Assembly: GCA_003224525.1 (NCBI GenBank)
Contig: QHZB01000249.1
Location: 1-53,629, forward strand
Length of the DNA stretch: 53,629 bases
Direction: 5' to 3'
From: Acidobacteriota bacterium
GTDB taxonomy: Bacteria; Acidobacteriota; Terriglobia; Acidiferrales; UBA7541
The translations under genes and the position numbers were made by a program. The notes beneath the pieces are model-generated. The model worked only from the letters and a program-made list of their open reading frames with translations. It made no database searches and was not told the DNA's origin. Positions 7,566 to 15,573 of this stretch are shown in pieces. Each line of letters starts with the position of its first letter. Positions within the stretch are counted from its first letter, which is position 1.

Positions 7566-9974
7566 ATGTTCACTCGCGAAAAACAAGAAATGAAGCGCGT
7601 GCCCATGATGCCGGTGCGCGATATGGTCATCTTTCCGCAACAGATGACTCCATTTATCGTTGGCCGTGAAGCCAGCGTGCGCGCGCTCGAAGAAGCGCTG
7701 GCCGGCGACAAGAAGATCTTTCTTTCCACGCAGCACGACGCGTCGGTGGACGATCCCAAACCGGAAGAAATCTATGCGGTCGGAACGCTTGCCAACATCG
7801 TCCAGAGCGTGAAGCTTCCCGACGGCAACATCAAAGTTCTCGTCGAAGGCGTGGAACGTGCTCGGGCCCTGTCGATCGCCACGGAAGAAGGATTCTTCCG
7901 CGCCACGGTGCGCCTGCTGGGTGCGCGTGTGGAGCCATCGCCGCAAGTCGAGCAGACGGTGCAGAAGATCACTGGGCTGTACGAGCAATTCATCAAGCTT
8001 TCGCAAAGCCTGAATTACGACACCATGATCGCGGCCGCGCGCGTGGATGATCCCGCACGGCTCTCGGATACGATCGCCGCAAACCTGCAATTGCCAGTGG
8101 ATGAAAAGCAGGATTTGCTCGAGACCGTCGATCCCATCGAGCGGCTGAATCGCATCGGCGACATCTTGGAGATCGAGCTCGAAAAACTGAACGTCGACCG
8201 CAACATCAATACGCGTGTGAAGCGCCAGATGGAGCGCGCGCAAAAAGAGTATTACCTCAACGAAAAGCTCAAGGCCATTCAGAAGGAGCTAGGGCGAGGC
8301 GAAAAAAGCGAAATCGACGAGCTGAAAAAGAAGATCGACACCGCCGGGATGTCCAAAGAGGTCCATGAGAAAGCCATCCAGGAGCTGAAGCGCCTTGAGC
8401 TCATGCCGCCGATGTCGGCGGAGTCCACGGTCAGCCGCAATTATCTGGATTGGCTGCTGGCGGTACCGTGGAAAAAGAAATCGAAGGAAATTCGCGACAT
8501 CAAAGCCGCGGAAAAGATACTGAATGAAGAGCACTACGGCCTCGAGAAGGTCAAAGAGCGCATCCTCGAATTTCTTGCCGTGCGCCAACTCGTGAAGAAT
8601 CCGAAAGGCTCTATTCTTTGTTTCGTGGGGCCTCCAGGCGTGGGCAAAACTTCCCTGGCGATGTCCATCGGCCATGCCACCGGACGCAAGTTCGTCCGCG
8701 TTTCGCTCGGCGGAGTGCGTGATGAAGCCGAAATCCGCGGCCATCGCCGCACTTATATCGGGGCCCTGCCCGGCCAAGTGATCCAGATGATGAAAAAAGC
8801 CGGCACGGTGAACCCGATCTTCGTGCTGGACGAAGTCGACAAGATGTCGACCGACTTCCGCGGCGACCCGTCAGCGGCGTTGATGGAAGTGCTCGATCCG
8901 GAACTGAACCACTCGTTTACGGACCATTACCTGGACGTGGAGTACGACCTTTCGAAAGTGATGTTCGTGTGCACGGCCAACGTGCTGCATACGATTCCGC
9001 AGCCGCTGCAGGACCGCATGGAAATTTTGCGCCTGCCCGGCTATACGGAGCAGGAAAAGCTGGAAATCGCCAAGAGGTTCCTAGTGAAGCGCGCGCTGGA
9101 AGCGACCGGCCTTACCGACAAGAACCTCAAGCTGACGGAGGATGGCCTGCTTCACATCATCCGGCACTACACGCACGAAGCGGGAGTTCGCAGCCTGGAG
9201 CGAGAGATTCAGAACATCGCGCGCAAGATGGCGCGCAAAGTCGTCACGGACGGCGCGAGTTCGAACGTGGAAATCACGCCCGCCAACGCCAGCGATTTCC
9301 TGGGTGTGCTGAAGTACCGCGAATTCTGGCTCGAGAAACACAACGAAATCGGCCTGACCACCGGACTGGCGTGGACCGAAGTGGGGGGCTCTGTGCTGTC
9401 CACGGAAGCCACGCTGATGGAAGGCAAAGGCCGCCTCACGCTAACCGGCAAGCTCGGTGACGTGATGCAGGAGTCCGCGCAAGCGGCGATGAGTTACGTC
9501 CGGTCGCGCTCCAATTTGCTCGGCTTGCCCAGGGATTTCTACCGCAACATCGACATTCACGTACATGTACCCGAAGGGGCCATTCCCAAGGACGGTCCAT
9601 CTGCCGGCATCACCATCTGCACGTCCATCGTCAGCGCGCTGACAAAGAATCCCGTGCGCCGCGACGTCACCATGACCGGCGAAATCACGCTGCGCGGCAA
9701 GGTGCTCCCCATCGGTGGGGTCAAGGAGAAACTCCTGGCCGCCCATCGAATGGGCTTGCGTACGGTACTGCTTCCGAAGGACAATGAGAAGGACCTGGCG
9801 GAAATCCCGCCCGAGATCCTCTCCAGTCTTACGATGCATTTTGTCGAGACCATGGATGAAGTGCTGCAGATTGCGCTGGAGCGGCCCACGGTGCCGCTTG
9901 AGCATGCCGCGGTTGCGCCCGTAGCGGAACCTTTCGTAGCCGGCGCCGAGAAAGACAAGAGTTTGACCAACTAA
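7566..9974 (+). CDS. lon: Lon ATP-dependent protease
   Basis: The 802-residue homohexameric protease combines an N-terminal substrate-binding domain (1-200), a coiled helical segment (210-300), an AAA+ module and a C-terminal protease domain. In the AAA+ module Walker A is GPPGVGKTS near residue 358 and Walker B is [10 protein letters not shown]. The catalytic Ser lies in PKDGPSAG and the Lys in [10 protein letters not shown], forming the Ser-Lys dyad. The start ATG 7566 has AGGGGACGGA directly upstream. It degrades misfolded and regulatory proteins in the cytoplasm. It closes the clp cluster; rho follows after 223 bases. Confidence 0.97.
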   Translation: MFTREKQEMKRVPMMPVRDMVIFPQQMTPFIVGREASVRALEEALAGDKKIFLSTQHDASVDDPKPEEIYAVGTLANIVQSVKLPDGNIKVLVEGVERARALSIATEEGFFRATVRLLGARVEPSPQVEQTVQKITGLYEQFIKLSQSLNYDTMIAAARVDDPARLSDTIAANLQLPVDEKQDLLETVDPIERLNRIGDILEIELEKLNVDRNINTRVKRQMERAQKEYYLNEKLKAIQKELGRGEKSEIDELKKKIDTAGMSKEVHEKAIQELKRLELMPPMSAESTVSRNYLDWLLAVPWKKKSKEIRDIKAAEKILNEEHYGLEKVKERILEFLAVRQLVKNPKGSILCFVGPPGVGKTSLAMSIGHATGRKFVRVSLGGVRDEAEIRGHRRTYIGALPGQVIQMMKKAGTVNPIFVLDEVDKMSTDFRGDPSAALMEVLDPELNHSFTDHYLDVEYDLSKVMFVCTANVLHTIPQPLQDRMEILRLPGYTEQEKLEIAKRFLVKRALEATGLTDKNLKLTEDGLLHIIRHYTHEAGVRSLEREIQNIARKMARKVVTDGASSNVEITPANASDFLGVLKYREFWLEKHNEIGLTTGLAWTEVGGSVLSTEATLMEGKGRLTLTGKLGDVMQESAQAAMSYVRSRSNLLGLPRDFYRNIDIHVHVPEGAIPKDGPSAGITICTSIVSALTKNPVRRDVTMTGEITLRGKVLPIGGVKEKLLAAHRMGLRTVLLPKDNEKDLAEIPPEILSSLTMHFVETMDEVLQIALERPTVPLEHAAVAPVAEPFVAGAEKDKSLTN

Positions 9975-10197
9975 GCAGCGTCGTTTTGGGCCCGTCCCGT
10001 CCCGCGAGTTAACCCAGAGCTGGTCGGAGTTATGCTTGAGGGATTCACAGGTTTGCGCGGCCCGGCGCTGCCGCCGGTTGCACAAAGTCTGGTTTGCCCC
10101 ATCCTGGCAAGTTTTCGCTTATCCGCCAGTGCGGTGCGCCACCTCAAAAACAATCCGGATTCTCAGGGTCAATTTTCACCATCATAGCTAAGGATAT

Positions 10198-11493
10198 ATG
10201 CCAAAAGAAACAAACGTTGAAGGAAACAATCAGATGAGCATCAGCCTGGCCGAGCTGAAGGAAAAGAACATCACCGACCTCGCCAAGATTGCCAAGGAAC
10301 ACAATATTCCCGGCGCAAGCGGCTTGCGCAAGCAGGAGCTGATCTTCCAGATCCTCCGCGCGCAGACCGAAAAGAGCGGTTTGATCTTCTCCGAAGGCGT
10401 CCTCGAGTGCCTCCCCGATGGATTCGGCTTTCTCCGCGCCCCGGAGTACAACTATCTGCCCGGCCCGGACGACATATACGTTTCGCCATCGCAGATCCGC
10501 AAGTTCGACCTGCGCACTGGCGACACGGTTTCCGGCCAGGTGCGCCCACCGAAAGATGGCGAACGGTATTTCGCGCTAATCAAAGTGGAAGCGGTCAATT
10601 TTGAAGACCCGGAAGTCGCGCGCAACAAGATCTTCTTCGATAACCTGACGCCGCTCTATCCCCAGGGCCGCCTCAAAATGGAAACCACGAAGGAAAATTT
10701 GACCGGCCGCGTGCTGGATCTACTTTGTCCGGTCGGCAAGGGCCAGCGTGGCTTGGTCAACGCCCCGCCGCGAACCGGAAAGACCATGATGCTGCAGTCC
10801 ATGGCCAATGCCATCGCCACCAATCATCCGGAGGTCGCACTGATCGTGCTGCTCATCGACGAGCGCCCCGAGGAAGTGACGGACATGCAGCGCACCGTCA
10901 AGGGCGAAGTGATCAGCTCTACGTTTGACGAGCCGCCGCAGCGCCACATCCAGGTCGCCGAAATGGTTTTAGAGAAAGCCAAGCGGCTCGTTGAGCACAA
11001 GCGCGACGTGGTCGTACTGCTTGACTCCATTACGCGTCTCGCTCGCGCGTACAACGCCGTCACTCCACCTTCCGGCAAAGTGCTCTCCGGCGGTATCGAC
11101 GCCAACGCCTTGCAGCGCCCGCGCCGCTTCTTTGCCGCTGCGCGCCACGTGGAAGAGGGCGGTTCGCTCACAATCATCGCCACCGCGCTGATCGATACCG
11201 GCAGCCGCATGGATGACGTGATTTTTGAAGAGTTCAAGGGCACCGGCAACATGGAAATCTACCTCGACCGCCGCCTCGCGGATAAGCGTGTCTTCCCGGC
11301 CATCGACATTCAGCGCTCCGGCACCCGTAAGGACGAGCTGCTCCTGCCGCCGGATGAGTTGAGCCGCGTCTGGGTGCTGCGCAAGGTTCTGAGCCCTCTC
11401 TCGACAGTCGAGGCTATGGAGCTTTTGATCAGCCGCCTGTCGAAGTCGAAGTCCAACATGGAATTTTTGAGCTCGATGTCCGCACCGACCTGA
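10198..11493 (+). CDS. rho: Transcription termination factor Rho
   Basis: The 431-residue hexameric RNA-dependent ATPase ends transcripts at C-rich, unstructured sites. The N-terminal helical domain (about 15-60, [20 protein letters not shown]) is followed by the primary RNA-binding cold-shock-like domain ([15 protein letters not shown]). The ATPase core has Walker A PPRTGKT (one residue short of the commonest GAPPKAGKT form but functional-looking) and Walker [11 protein letters not shown]. The secondary-site Q-loop and R-loop follow. Length is normal. The start ATG 10198 has AAGGAT upstream; a second in-frame ATG at 10234 is possible. Confidence 0.97.
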   Translation: MPKETNVEGNNQMSISLAELKEKNITDLAKIAKEHNIPGASGLRKQELIFQILRAQTEKSGLIFSEGVLECLPDGFGFLRAPEYNYLPGPDDIYVSPSQIRKFDLRTGDTVSGQVRPPKDGERYFALIKVEAVNFEDPEVARNKIFFDNLTPLYPQGRLKMETTKENLTGRVLDLLCPVGKGQRGLVNAPPRTGKTMMLQSMANAIATNHPEVALIVLLIDERPEEVTDMQRTVKGEVISSTFDEPPQRHIQVAEMVLEKAKRLVEHKRDVVVLLDSITRLARAYNAVTPPSGKVLSGGIDANALQRPRRFFAAARHVEEGGSLTIIATALIDTGSRMDDVIFEEFKGTGNMEIYLDRRLADKRVFPAIDIQRSGTRKDELLLPPDELSRVWVLRKVLSPLSTVEAMELLISRLSKSKSNMEFLSSMSAPT

Positions 11494-11526
11494 GTCATCA
11501 CCAATCCTTCCGTCTCACTCACCATG

Positions 11527-11557
11527 AAAAAAAGCGCAGTGAGTTTCCCCGCTGCGC
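11527..11557 (-). terminator. Rho-independent terminator of the Ro/Y-RNA operon
   Basis: On the minus strand GCGCAG (11557-11552), a 12-base loop and CTGCGC (11539-11534) are followed by seven T (11533-11527). It lies 32 bases after the rsr stop codon. It also faces the rho stop codon across the convergent gap. Confidence 0.7.
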
Positions 11558-11588
11558 CGGTTGAATTGTTCAGTTCAAAGACGAATCG

Positions 11589-12920
11589 TCAGGCCGCAGC
11601 TTCTGCTTCCACCGCGGCGATGTAGTCGATGATGCGCTCCGACCAGCCGTCGATGTGCGTCCAGCCGTTGCCGTAGCTGATGCCGTGCTTGTACGGGGCC
11701 ACGTTCACCACGTACGCGCGCGGCGTCCAGGCCCGCAGCATGCCGTCGTGCGACTGCTCGTCGGTAATCACGATGAGCCGATGGAGTTCGCGCCACTCCG
11801 CCTTCTCGTGAAGCTGTGTCAGCGCGCGCTTGAGGTATGTCCCCGAGTGCGCCTGCGAGTCGAAGATGGCGTCGCGCAACGCGAAGCAGCGACGGGGCGG
11901 CAGTTCGACGCAAGCGTCGGAGAAGGTCGCTATGGAAAACTCCTCGGCCTTCTCACGAAACAGGATAGCGAGTCCTGCCGCCGCGTCCATGCGCGTGGTT
12001 TCGCCCTTCTTCGAGAGCTTGTAGTTCATCGAGCCGGAGACGTCCACGACGAGTCCGGTCGATCCCGCAAGCCGCTCGAATGCGGCGATGCCCTCGAGCA
12101 TGGCCTTTTCAAGCGCGTCCTCGAGTTTCGGAGCGTGACGCGCCGCCGTCACGAAACGGAACGGCAGCGCGCGAGCGACGCCCTTGTCCAGTCGCTCACG
12201 AATGAGCTTCGGATCGACGCCTGATGCCAGCAGTAGGCGGAGGTTTCGCAGGACGGCCATGCCGCCCAGCTTGCCCTCGCGCAGGAGTCTCTCGAAGTTC
12301 TCGCGCTTGTCCTTCCCTGCGGACAAGGCAACCTCCCAGGTATCGGGAGATTCGAGCGTGTTCTCAACGAGCTTCTTCCAGAGTACAGCCTGCGCTTCGT
12401 CCTTGGGCTTCGCGTGGCAGAGGAACAGCACGTCGCGGAGCTTGACCGCCGACTCGCGGTCGTACTTCGCAAGCTGGTAGGCGTCGAACTTCGTGAACGC
12501 CCGCGCCAGCCCGCGCTTTACGCCCGCAGAAAGCGGCTGCTTCTTTTCCTTCCAGTAGAGCGACACGAACTCGCCGAGTTCGTCGGCGCGCTGGATCACG
12601 TCCTCGAGCGTCTCCGCCACGAGCGGGCCCGCGCCCTTGCGGCGCGCGAGTTCGCGCGTGAGGAAGAGCGGCGCGTGACGAAGCTGCATTTCGCCGCGTG
12701 CTTCCCGCGCGAGTGCCGCCACAACTTCCGGCTTGTTCTCGGCGGCGAGCGCGGCGATGCGCGTCGCGATGTCGTTGCCCTTCTCGTAGAAGGTGTCTTC
12801 CCAGAGCAGGCAGGTGAGCACCGTGCGCCGGAGTGCGCTCTTCGCGTCCACCTTTTGCGCCACTGCGCCCTCGTGCGTCCGCACCGGGAACATCCGCTTC
12901 CATACGTTCATCTTTGCCAT
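11589..12920 (-). CDS. rsr: TROVE-domain Ro60-like RNA-binding protein
   Basis: The 443-residue protein has an N-terminal helical-repeat TROVE module (about 1-280). It contains phrases typical of the family, such as LLWEDTFYEKGNDIATRI, LRHAPLFLTRELAR and RLLREGKLGGMAVLRNLR. A von Willebrand A domain follows with the metal site DVSGS at residue 293 and a late ITDEQ. Ro60 proteins form a ring that binds misfolded RNA ends in its hole and Y RNAs on its outer face; in bacteria they work with exonucleases in RNA quality control and stress recovery. I chose ATG 12920 because AAAGGAGGA lies nine bases upstream; the frame is open to 12944. Directly upstream on the same strand are an AbrB-like gene and four Y-RNA-like elements, which supports a Ro role strongly. 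No rtcB/rtcA is in the window. Confidence 0.93.
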   Translation of the reverse strand: MAKMNVWKRMFPVRTHEGAVAQKVDAKSALRRTVLTCLLWEDTFYEKGNDIATRIAALAAENKPEVVAALAREARGEMQLRHAPLFLTRELARRKGAGPLVAETLEDVIQRADELGEFVSLYWKEKKQPLSAGVKRGLARAFTKFDAYQLAKYDRESAVKLRDVLFLCHAKPKDEAQAVLWKKLVENTLESPDTWEVALSAGKDKRENFERLLREGKLGGMAVLRNLRLLLASGVDPKLIRERLDKGVARALPFRFVTAARHAPKLEDALEKAMLEGIAAFERLAGSTGLVVDVSGSMNYKLSKKGETTRMDAAAGLAILFREKAEEFSIATFSDACVELPPRRCFALRDAIFDSQAHSGTYLKRALTQLHEKAEWRELHRLIVITDEQSHDGMLRAWTPRAYVVNVAPYKHGISYGNGWTHIDGWSERIIDYIAAVEAEAAA

Positions 12921-13026
12921 TGCTGCCACTCCTCCTTTCCGCAAGCCTTTCCTATATTGGTCAGCTCGCCTGGTCGAACAAAATTATTGGACGGTGCAAG
13001 AGCCATTCGCCTTCTGTTGCACCGAA

Positions 13027-13287
13027 TCAATGCACCCGCCGCGGGCTCGACGGACTGATGTGAAACTTGCCGTCGGTATTGTGGACGCAGACCAAATCCC
13101 CTTCTTCGATCCCGAGCATCCCCGCTAGCCACTCTGGAATGACGATCTTGAGAAATTCCCCTTGCACCTCAGAGATGCCGCGTGAACACTTCATCAGCTC
13201 ATCGCCCCCGGCAGAGAGAGGGATTATCAAGACCAACTCCCCGTTGACCTTCAACACCGGCCCTTCCAAAGACATCACGTCTTCCAT
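13027..13287 (-). CDS. Small AbrB/SpoVT-fold-like protein
   Basis: The 86-residue protein ends with a swapped-hairpin-like segment (FLKIVIPEWLAGMLGIEEGDLVCVHNTDGKFHI), the pattern of AbrB-type beta-strand, helix, GD-turn and strand. Before it lies a second, parallel-looking beta segment (GPVLKVNGELVLIIPLSAGGDEL). It could bind DNA and autoregulate the operon, or bind RNA; neither is shown. No PIN or other toxin gene follows, so it is not an obvious antitoxin. The start ATG 13287 has AAGGAG eight bases upstream. It lies between the RNA array and rsr, on the same strand. Confidence 0.7.
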   Translation of the reverse strand: MEDVMSLEGPVLKVNGELVLIIPLSAGGDELMKCSRGISEVQGEFLKIVIPEWLAGMLGIEEGDLVCVHNTDGKFHISPSSPRRVH

Positions 13288-13320
13288 GAGACGCTTCTCC
13301 TTTCTTTCTGCTTCAAACTG

Positions 13321-13454
13321 CTGGACGGGAACATCCGGCCAGGGACATTAGGCGCTCGGACCATTGAGCCACTGGGTCTTTCGATCCAAGTGGGAATCGA
13401 ACCCACACCTCCCGCGTGTCAGGCGAAGTAACCCTGAGCCCTCACCACGTCCAA
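13321..13454 (-). ncRNA. Y-RNA-like element 4, with permuted tRNA module
   Basis: Read on the minus strand. P1: TGGACG (13453-13448) pairs with CGTCCA (13327-13322), with a further U.G pair outside. After GTGGTGAG comes P2: GGC, one bulged U, CAGGG (13440-13432) pairs with CCCTG-GCC (13344-13337). A TAC and a small CGC/GCG hairpin follow. The tRNA-like module spans 13406-13354. Its T-arm is GTGGG, loop TTCGATT, CCCAC. The acceptor-like stem TTGGATC pairs with GACCCAG (one A.C mismatch, one U.G) and is closed by a GAAA tetraloop. Then comes TG and the D-arm GCTC, loop AATGGTCC, GAGC. The order T-arm, capped acceptor, D-arm is a circularly permuted tRNA, as in YrlA-type Y RNAs. There is no anticodon arm and no free CCA end. 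Confidence 0.82.
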
Positions 13455-13532
13455 CTTTTCTTGTCTGCGCGCAAAACATTCGCGCAAGCATTTCTTTGAG
13501 AGCCGCCACCCATGACGACGTCTCCTCTAGCC

Positions 13533-13570
13533 CCGGCGCGAACCGCCGACTGGTCCGCGGTTCGCGCCGG
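13533..13570. repeat. 14-bp perfect hairpin between Y-RNA-like elements 3 and 4
   Basis: CCGGCGCGAACCGC (13533-13546) and GCGGTTCGCGCCGG (13557-13570) pair perfectly around a 10-base loop. No T-run follows on either strand, so it is not a standard terminator. It could protect an RNA end, or guide processing between element 3 and element 4. Confidence 0.75.
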
Positions 13571-13580
13571 CCAACATCAA

Positions 13581-13667
13581 GCCGGGAGGAATAGTCGATC
13601 AGAGTAGCGGGGCCACAGCCCCACGTCGTTTGACAGACGAAGTAACTCTTCTCCGCGCCATCCCGGC
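13581..13667 (-). ncRNA. Y-RNA-like element 3, without tRNA module
   Basis: Read on the minus strand. P1: GCCGGGA (13667-13661) pairs with TCCCGGC (13587-13581). The 5' strand continues TGGCG, and the 3' strand carries the TTCC segment shared with element 1. P2: AGAGT (13649-13645) pairs with ACTCT (13605-13601). TAC is followed by hairpin TCGT, 7-base loop, ACGA (13640-13626), then hairpin GGGGC, 4-base loop, GCCCC (13622-13609). The frame of P1, P2, TAC and hairpin matches elements 2 and 4, but the tRNA module is replaced by one stable hairpin. It begins only four bases after element 2 ends, so the two must be separated by processing if they act singly. Confidence 0.65.
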
Positions 13668-13671
13668 AACT

Positions 13672-13807
13672 TTTGCGGCGGGAATCAGCGGCCCAGGTAT
13701 TTGTCCGCCGCTCTATCCATTGAGCTACGGCAGCTTGCGCCGCCGGCAGGAGTCGAACCTGCAACCGTCGGATCCCGATGTAACCCGTGCCTTCACCACG
13801 CCGCAAA
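13672..13807 (-). ncRNA. Y-RNA-like element 2, with permuted tRNA module
   Basis: Read on the minus strand. P1: TTTGCGGCG (13807-13799) pairs with CGCCGCAAA (13680-13672), 9 bp. P2: GGC-A-CGGGT (13791-13783) pairs with ACCTG-G-GCC (13698-13690) with one A.G mismatch. TAC is followed by hairpin TCGG-GAT-CCGA. The tRNA-like module spans 13762-13710. Its T-arm is GCAGG, loop TTCGACT, CCTGC. The acceptor-like stem CGGCGGC pairs over all 7 bp with GCTGCCG (one G.U) under a GCAA tetraloop. TA and the D-arm GCTC, loop AATGGATA, GAGC complete it. Both loops are canonical for tRNA D-loop/T-loop docking. A tRNA scanner may call halves of this as a tRNA, but the order is permuted and there is no anticodon stem-loop. 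Confidence 0.85.
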
Positions 13808-13886
13808 CTTTTTGATCTCTGCACACACCCCCAGCGTTCATCAACGAAGCTCTAATCATTTCGCCAATGTGCGGTTCGCTTGAAAC

Positions 13887-13981
13887 TTCCGGGAGGAACT
13901 GGCGCTCACGGTGATTCGGGATTCGCACCCGAGCCTTGCGGCTTCACCTGAAGAAGTAGCCGTGAACTTCACCATCCCGGG
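13887..13981 (-). ncRNA. Y-RNA-like element 1, variant with T-arm-like hairpin only
   Basis: Read on the minus strand. P1: CCGGGA (13980-13975) pairs with TCCCGG (13894-13889). TGGTGA follows on the 5' strand and TTCC precedes the 3' strand, as in the other elements. P2: TCACGG (13965-13960) pairs with CCGTGA (13911-13906). TAC is followed by hairpin CTTC, 7-base loop, GAAG. Then comes a T-arm-like hairpin, TCGGG, 7-base loop TGCGAAT, CCCGA (13932-13916). No capped acceptor or D-arm follows inside the closing helix; a weak D-arm-like string lies outside it at 13864-13849. It is the first element after the promoter. Confidence 0.62.
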
Positions 13982-14021
13982 ACACTCATCCCCCAGTGGA
14001 TTTGCTTTGGATCGAAACGAC

Positions 14022-14117
14022 TTAGGCGGTTTGTCTTAGAGACGCGCGAACAAGCAGTCCACGAAACCAAGGTCGCCTTGTAATCATTCCGTCTTGGCTT
14101 TTGTCTTCGTGTCTCAT
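14022..14117 (-). CDS. Possible 31-residue leader ORF
   Basis: ATG 14117 opens a short basic peptide (MRHEDKSQDGMITRRPW...) that ends with TAA at 14022, about 40 bases before Y-RNA-like element 1. It has no convincing ribosome-binding site and no recognised family. It may be chance. Confidence 0.2.
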   Translation of the reverse strand: MRHEDKSQDGMITRRPWFRGLLVRASLRQTA

Positions 14118-14184
14118 AGTCTGCTCTTCACGCTCAGTGAGGACCTGCACCAAAATGCAGCGGGTGTACGACTCAGGTATCCTG

Positions 14185-14213
14185 AAAGTAAACGGAGATT
14201 GAATTTCTGTCAA
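14185..14213 (-). promoter_or_regulatory. Near-consensus sigma-70 promoter of the Ro/Y-RNA operon
   Basis: On the minus strand TTGACA (14213-14208), 17 bases, TACTTT (14190-14185). The expected start is near 14178. The upstream DNA is A/T-rich, like an UP element. It drives a leader of about 200 bases, which includes a small hairpin (CTGCA/TGCAG), before element 1. No other promoter of this quality is visible down to rsr. Confidence 0.75.
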
Positions 14214-14307
14214 GCACTTTTTTTCAAAACATGCATTTTTGGCCGATTTTTAGCATAACTTGTTAATTTTCAAGTATCTAGCATCGACCGTAGGCACTCC
14301 CGGGTCT

Positions 14308-15573
14308 TCATTCGTATCGCAGGCAAACGATGGGATCGAGATTGGCCGCGAGGTTCGCGGGATAGTAGCCGAAGAACAATCCCACGCCGACGGAAATCAC
14401 GAACCCGATCGAAACCCAAAGATAAGACAGCGTAGCGGGAATCGAGGGCACGAGAGTGCGCACCAGTGTGGATACGCCCGCCCCGATCAGAATGCCGATG
14501 GTCCCGCCGACCAGGGTGAGTACCACCGCTTCCAGCAAGAATTGCAGGCGGACATCCGCGCGGCGCGCGCCGATGGCTTTGCGCACGCCAATTTCCTGGG
14601 TGCGCTCGGTCACCGAGATGAGCATGATGTTCATCACGCCGATGCCGCCCACGAGCAGTCCGATCGAACTGATGACCGTGGTGAGAATCACCAGCGCACC
14701 AGTGAGCTGGTTCCACAGATTGCTGAGGAAGTCCGGCGAGCTCAACTCGAAATCGTTTTCCTTCCCAGCGGGGATGCGGCGCAGGCGGCGCAAGGCTTGG
14801 ATAACTTCGCCGTGCGCGGTTTCGACATTGATGTTCTCCGGAACGGTGAATGCCATGAACAGTTCCTTGGCTTCCGGGTACTGCTTCTTGAAGTTGCTGA
14901 GCGGGATGACTACAAAGATGTCCACGCCCGGGCCGAAGAACAATCCCTGGTCGTGCTCAAATACGCCGATAACTTCGTAAACGGCACCATTGATGCGCAC
15001 GGTTTTGCCGAGGGCGTCCGTGTTGGGGAAAAGCGATTCGCTGATGGCCGCGCCCAGCACGACGACCGGCCGCGCATGCTCCTGATCGAACGCGCTGACG
15101 AAGCGGCCGCGCTCGATGTTAAACAACGGAATCGCCTCGGTGTACTCCGGCTCAGCGCCGCGTATGACAACCTTCTCGACACTGCGGTCACCGCTGATGA
15201 TGCGGTTGCTGTCGCCAAAGAAAAAACCTCTGGTGCCAAAGGTCGTGACGATCCGCACGTCGGGTGCGGCCTCCCGCACATACTCGGCGTAGTTGTATTC
15301 AAGATACTTGCGGGTTCGAATGCGTTCCGGCAACCGGGAAGGGTCCGTGCCGAAAGGGAATCGTGAAATGAAATAAGTGCGCGAGCCCAGGCGTTCCACC
15401 CTGTCTTGCACGAACTTGTTCAGGCCTTGAATGATGGCGGCCATGGAAATCACCGAGGACACGCCGATGACGATGCCCAGCACGGTCAAGGCGGAGCGAA
15501 CCTTGGACGAGCGCAGCGTCTCCAGCGCGGCAAGGAAATTTTCCCGCGTTTGCGCCAGCGTCATGATCGCCAT
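14308..15573 (-). CDS. MacB-type ABC transporter permease
   Basis: The 421-residue protein has the MacB/FtsX-like layout: a transmembrane segment at the N-terminus (VRSALTVLGIVIGVSSVISMAAII), a large periplasmic MacB_PCD domain (about 45-280), and three C-terminal membrane segments around LLVGGIGVMNIMLISVTERTQ. The cytoplasmic loop EIGVRKAIGARR contacts the ATPase. The chosen start ATG 15573 overlaps the upstream stop codon (TAATG); the frame is open much farther upstream but that part is a shadow of the neighbouring permease. No ATP-binding subunit or membrane-fusion protein is adjacent, so partners are elsewhere. Confidence 0.88.
   Translation of the reverse strand: MAIMTLAQTRENFLAALETLRSSKVRSALTVLGIVIGVSSVISMAAIIQGLNKFVQDRVERLGSRTYFISRFPFGTDPSRLPERIRTRKYLEYNYAEYVREAAPDVRIVTTFGTRGFFFGDSNRIISGDRSVEKVVIRGAEPEYTEAIPLFNIERGRFVSAFDQEHARPVVVLGAAISESLFPNTDALGKTVRINGAVYEVIGVFEHDQGLFFGPGVDIFVVIPLSNFKKQYPEAKELFMAFTVPENINVETAHGEVIQALRRLRRIPAGKENDFELSSPDFLSNLWNQLTGALVILTTVISSIGLLVGGIGVMNIMLISVTERTQEIGVRKAIGARRADVRLQFLLEAVVLTLVGGTIGILIGAGVSTLVRTLVPSIPATLSYLWVSIGFVISVGVGLFFGYYPANLAANLDPIVCLRYE

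Noticed and set aside
13354-13762. Ordinary tRNA genes on the minus strand
   Set aside because: T-arm and D-arm are canonical but come in reversed order, acceptor stems are closed by GNRA loops, and no anticodon arm or 3' CCA fits. A permuted tRNA gene that is later re-circularised is possible in principle, but the adjacent TROVE gene favours Y RNA.
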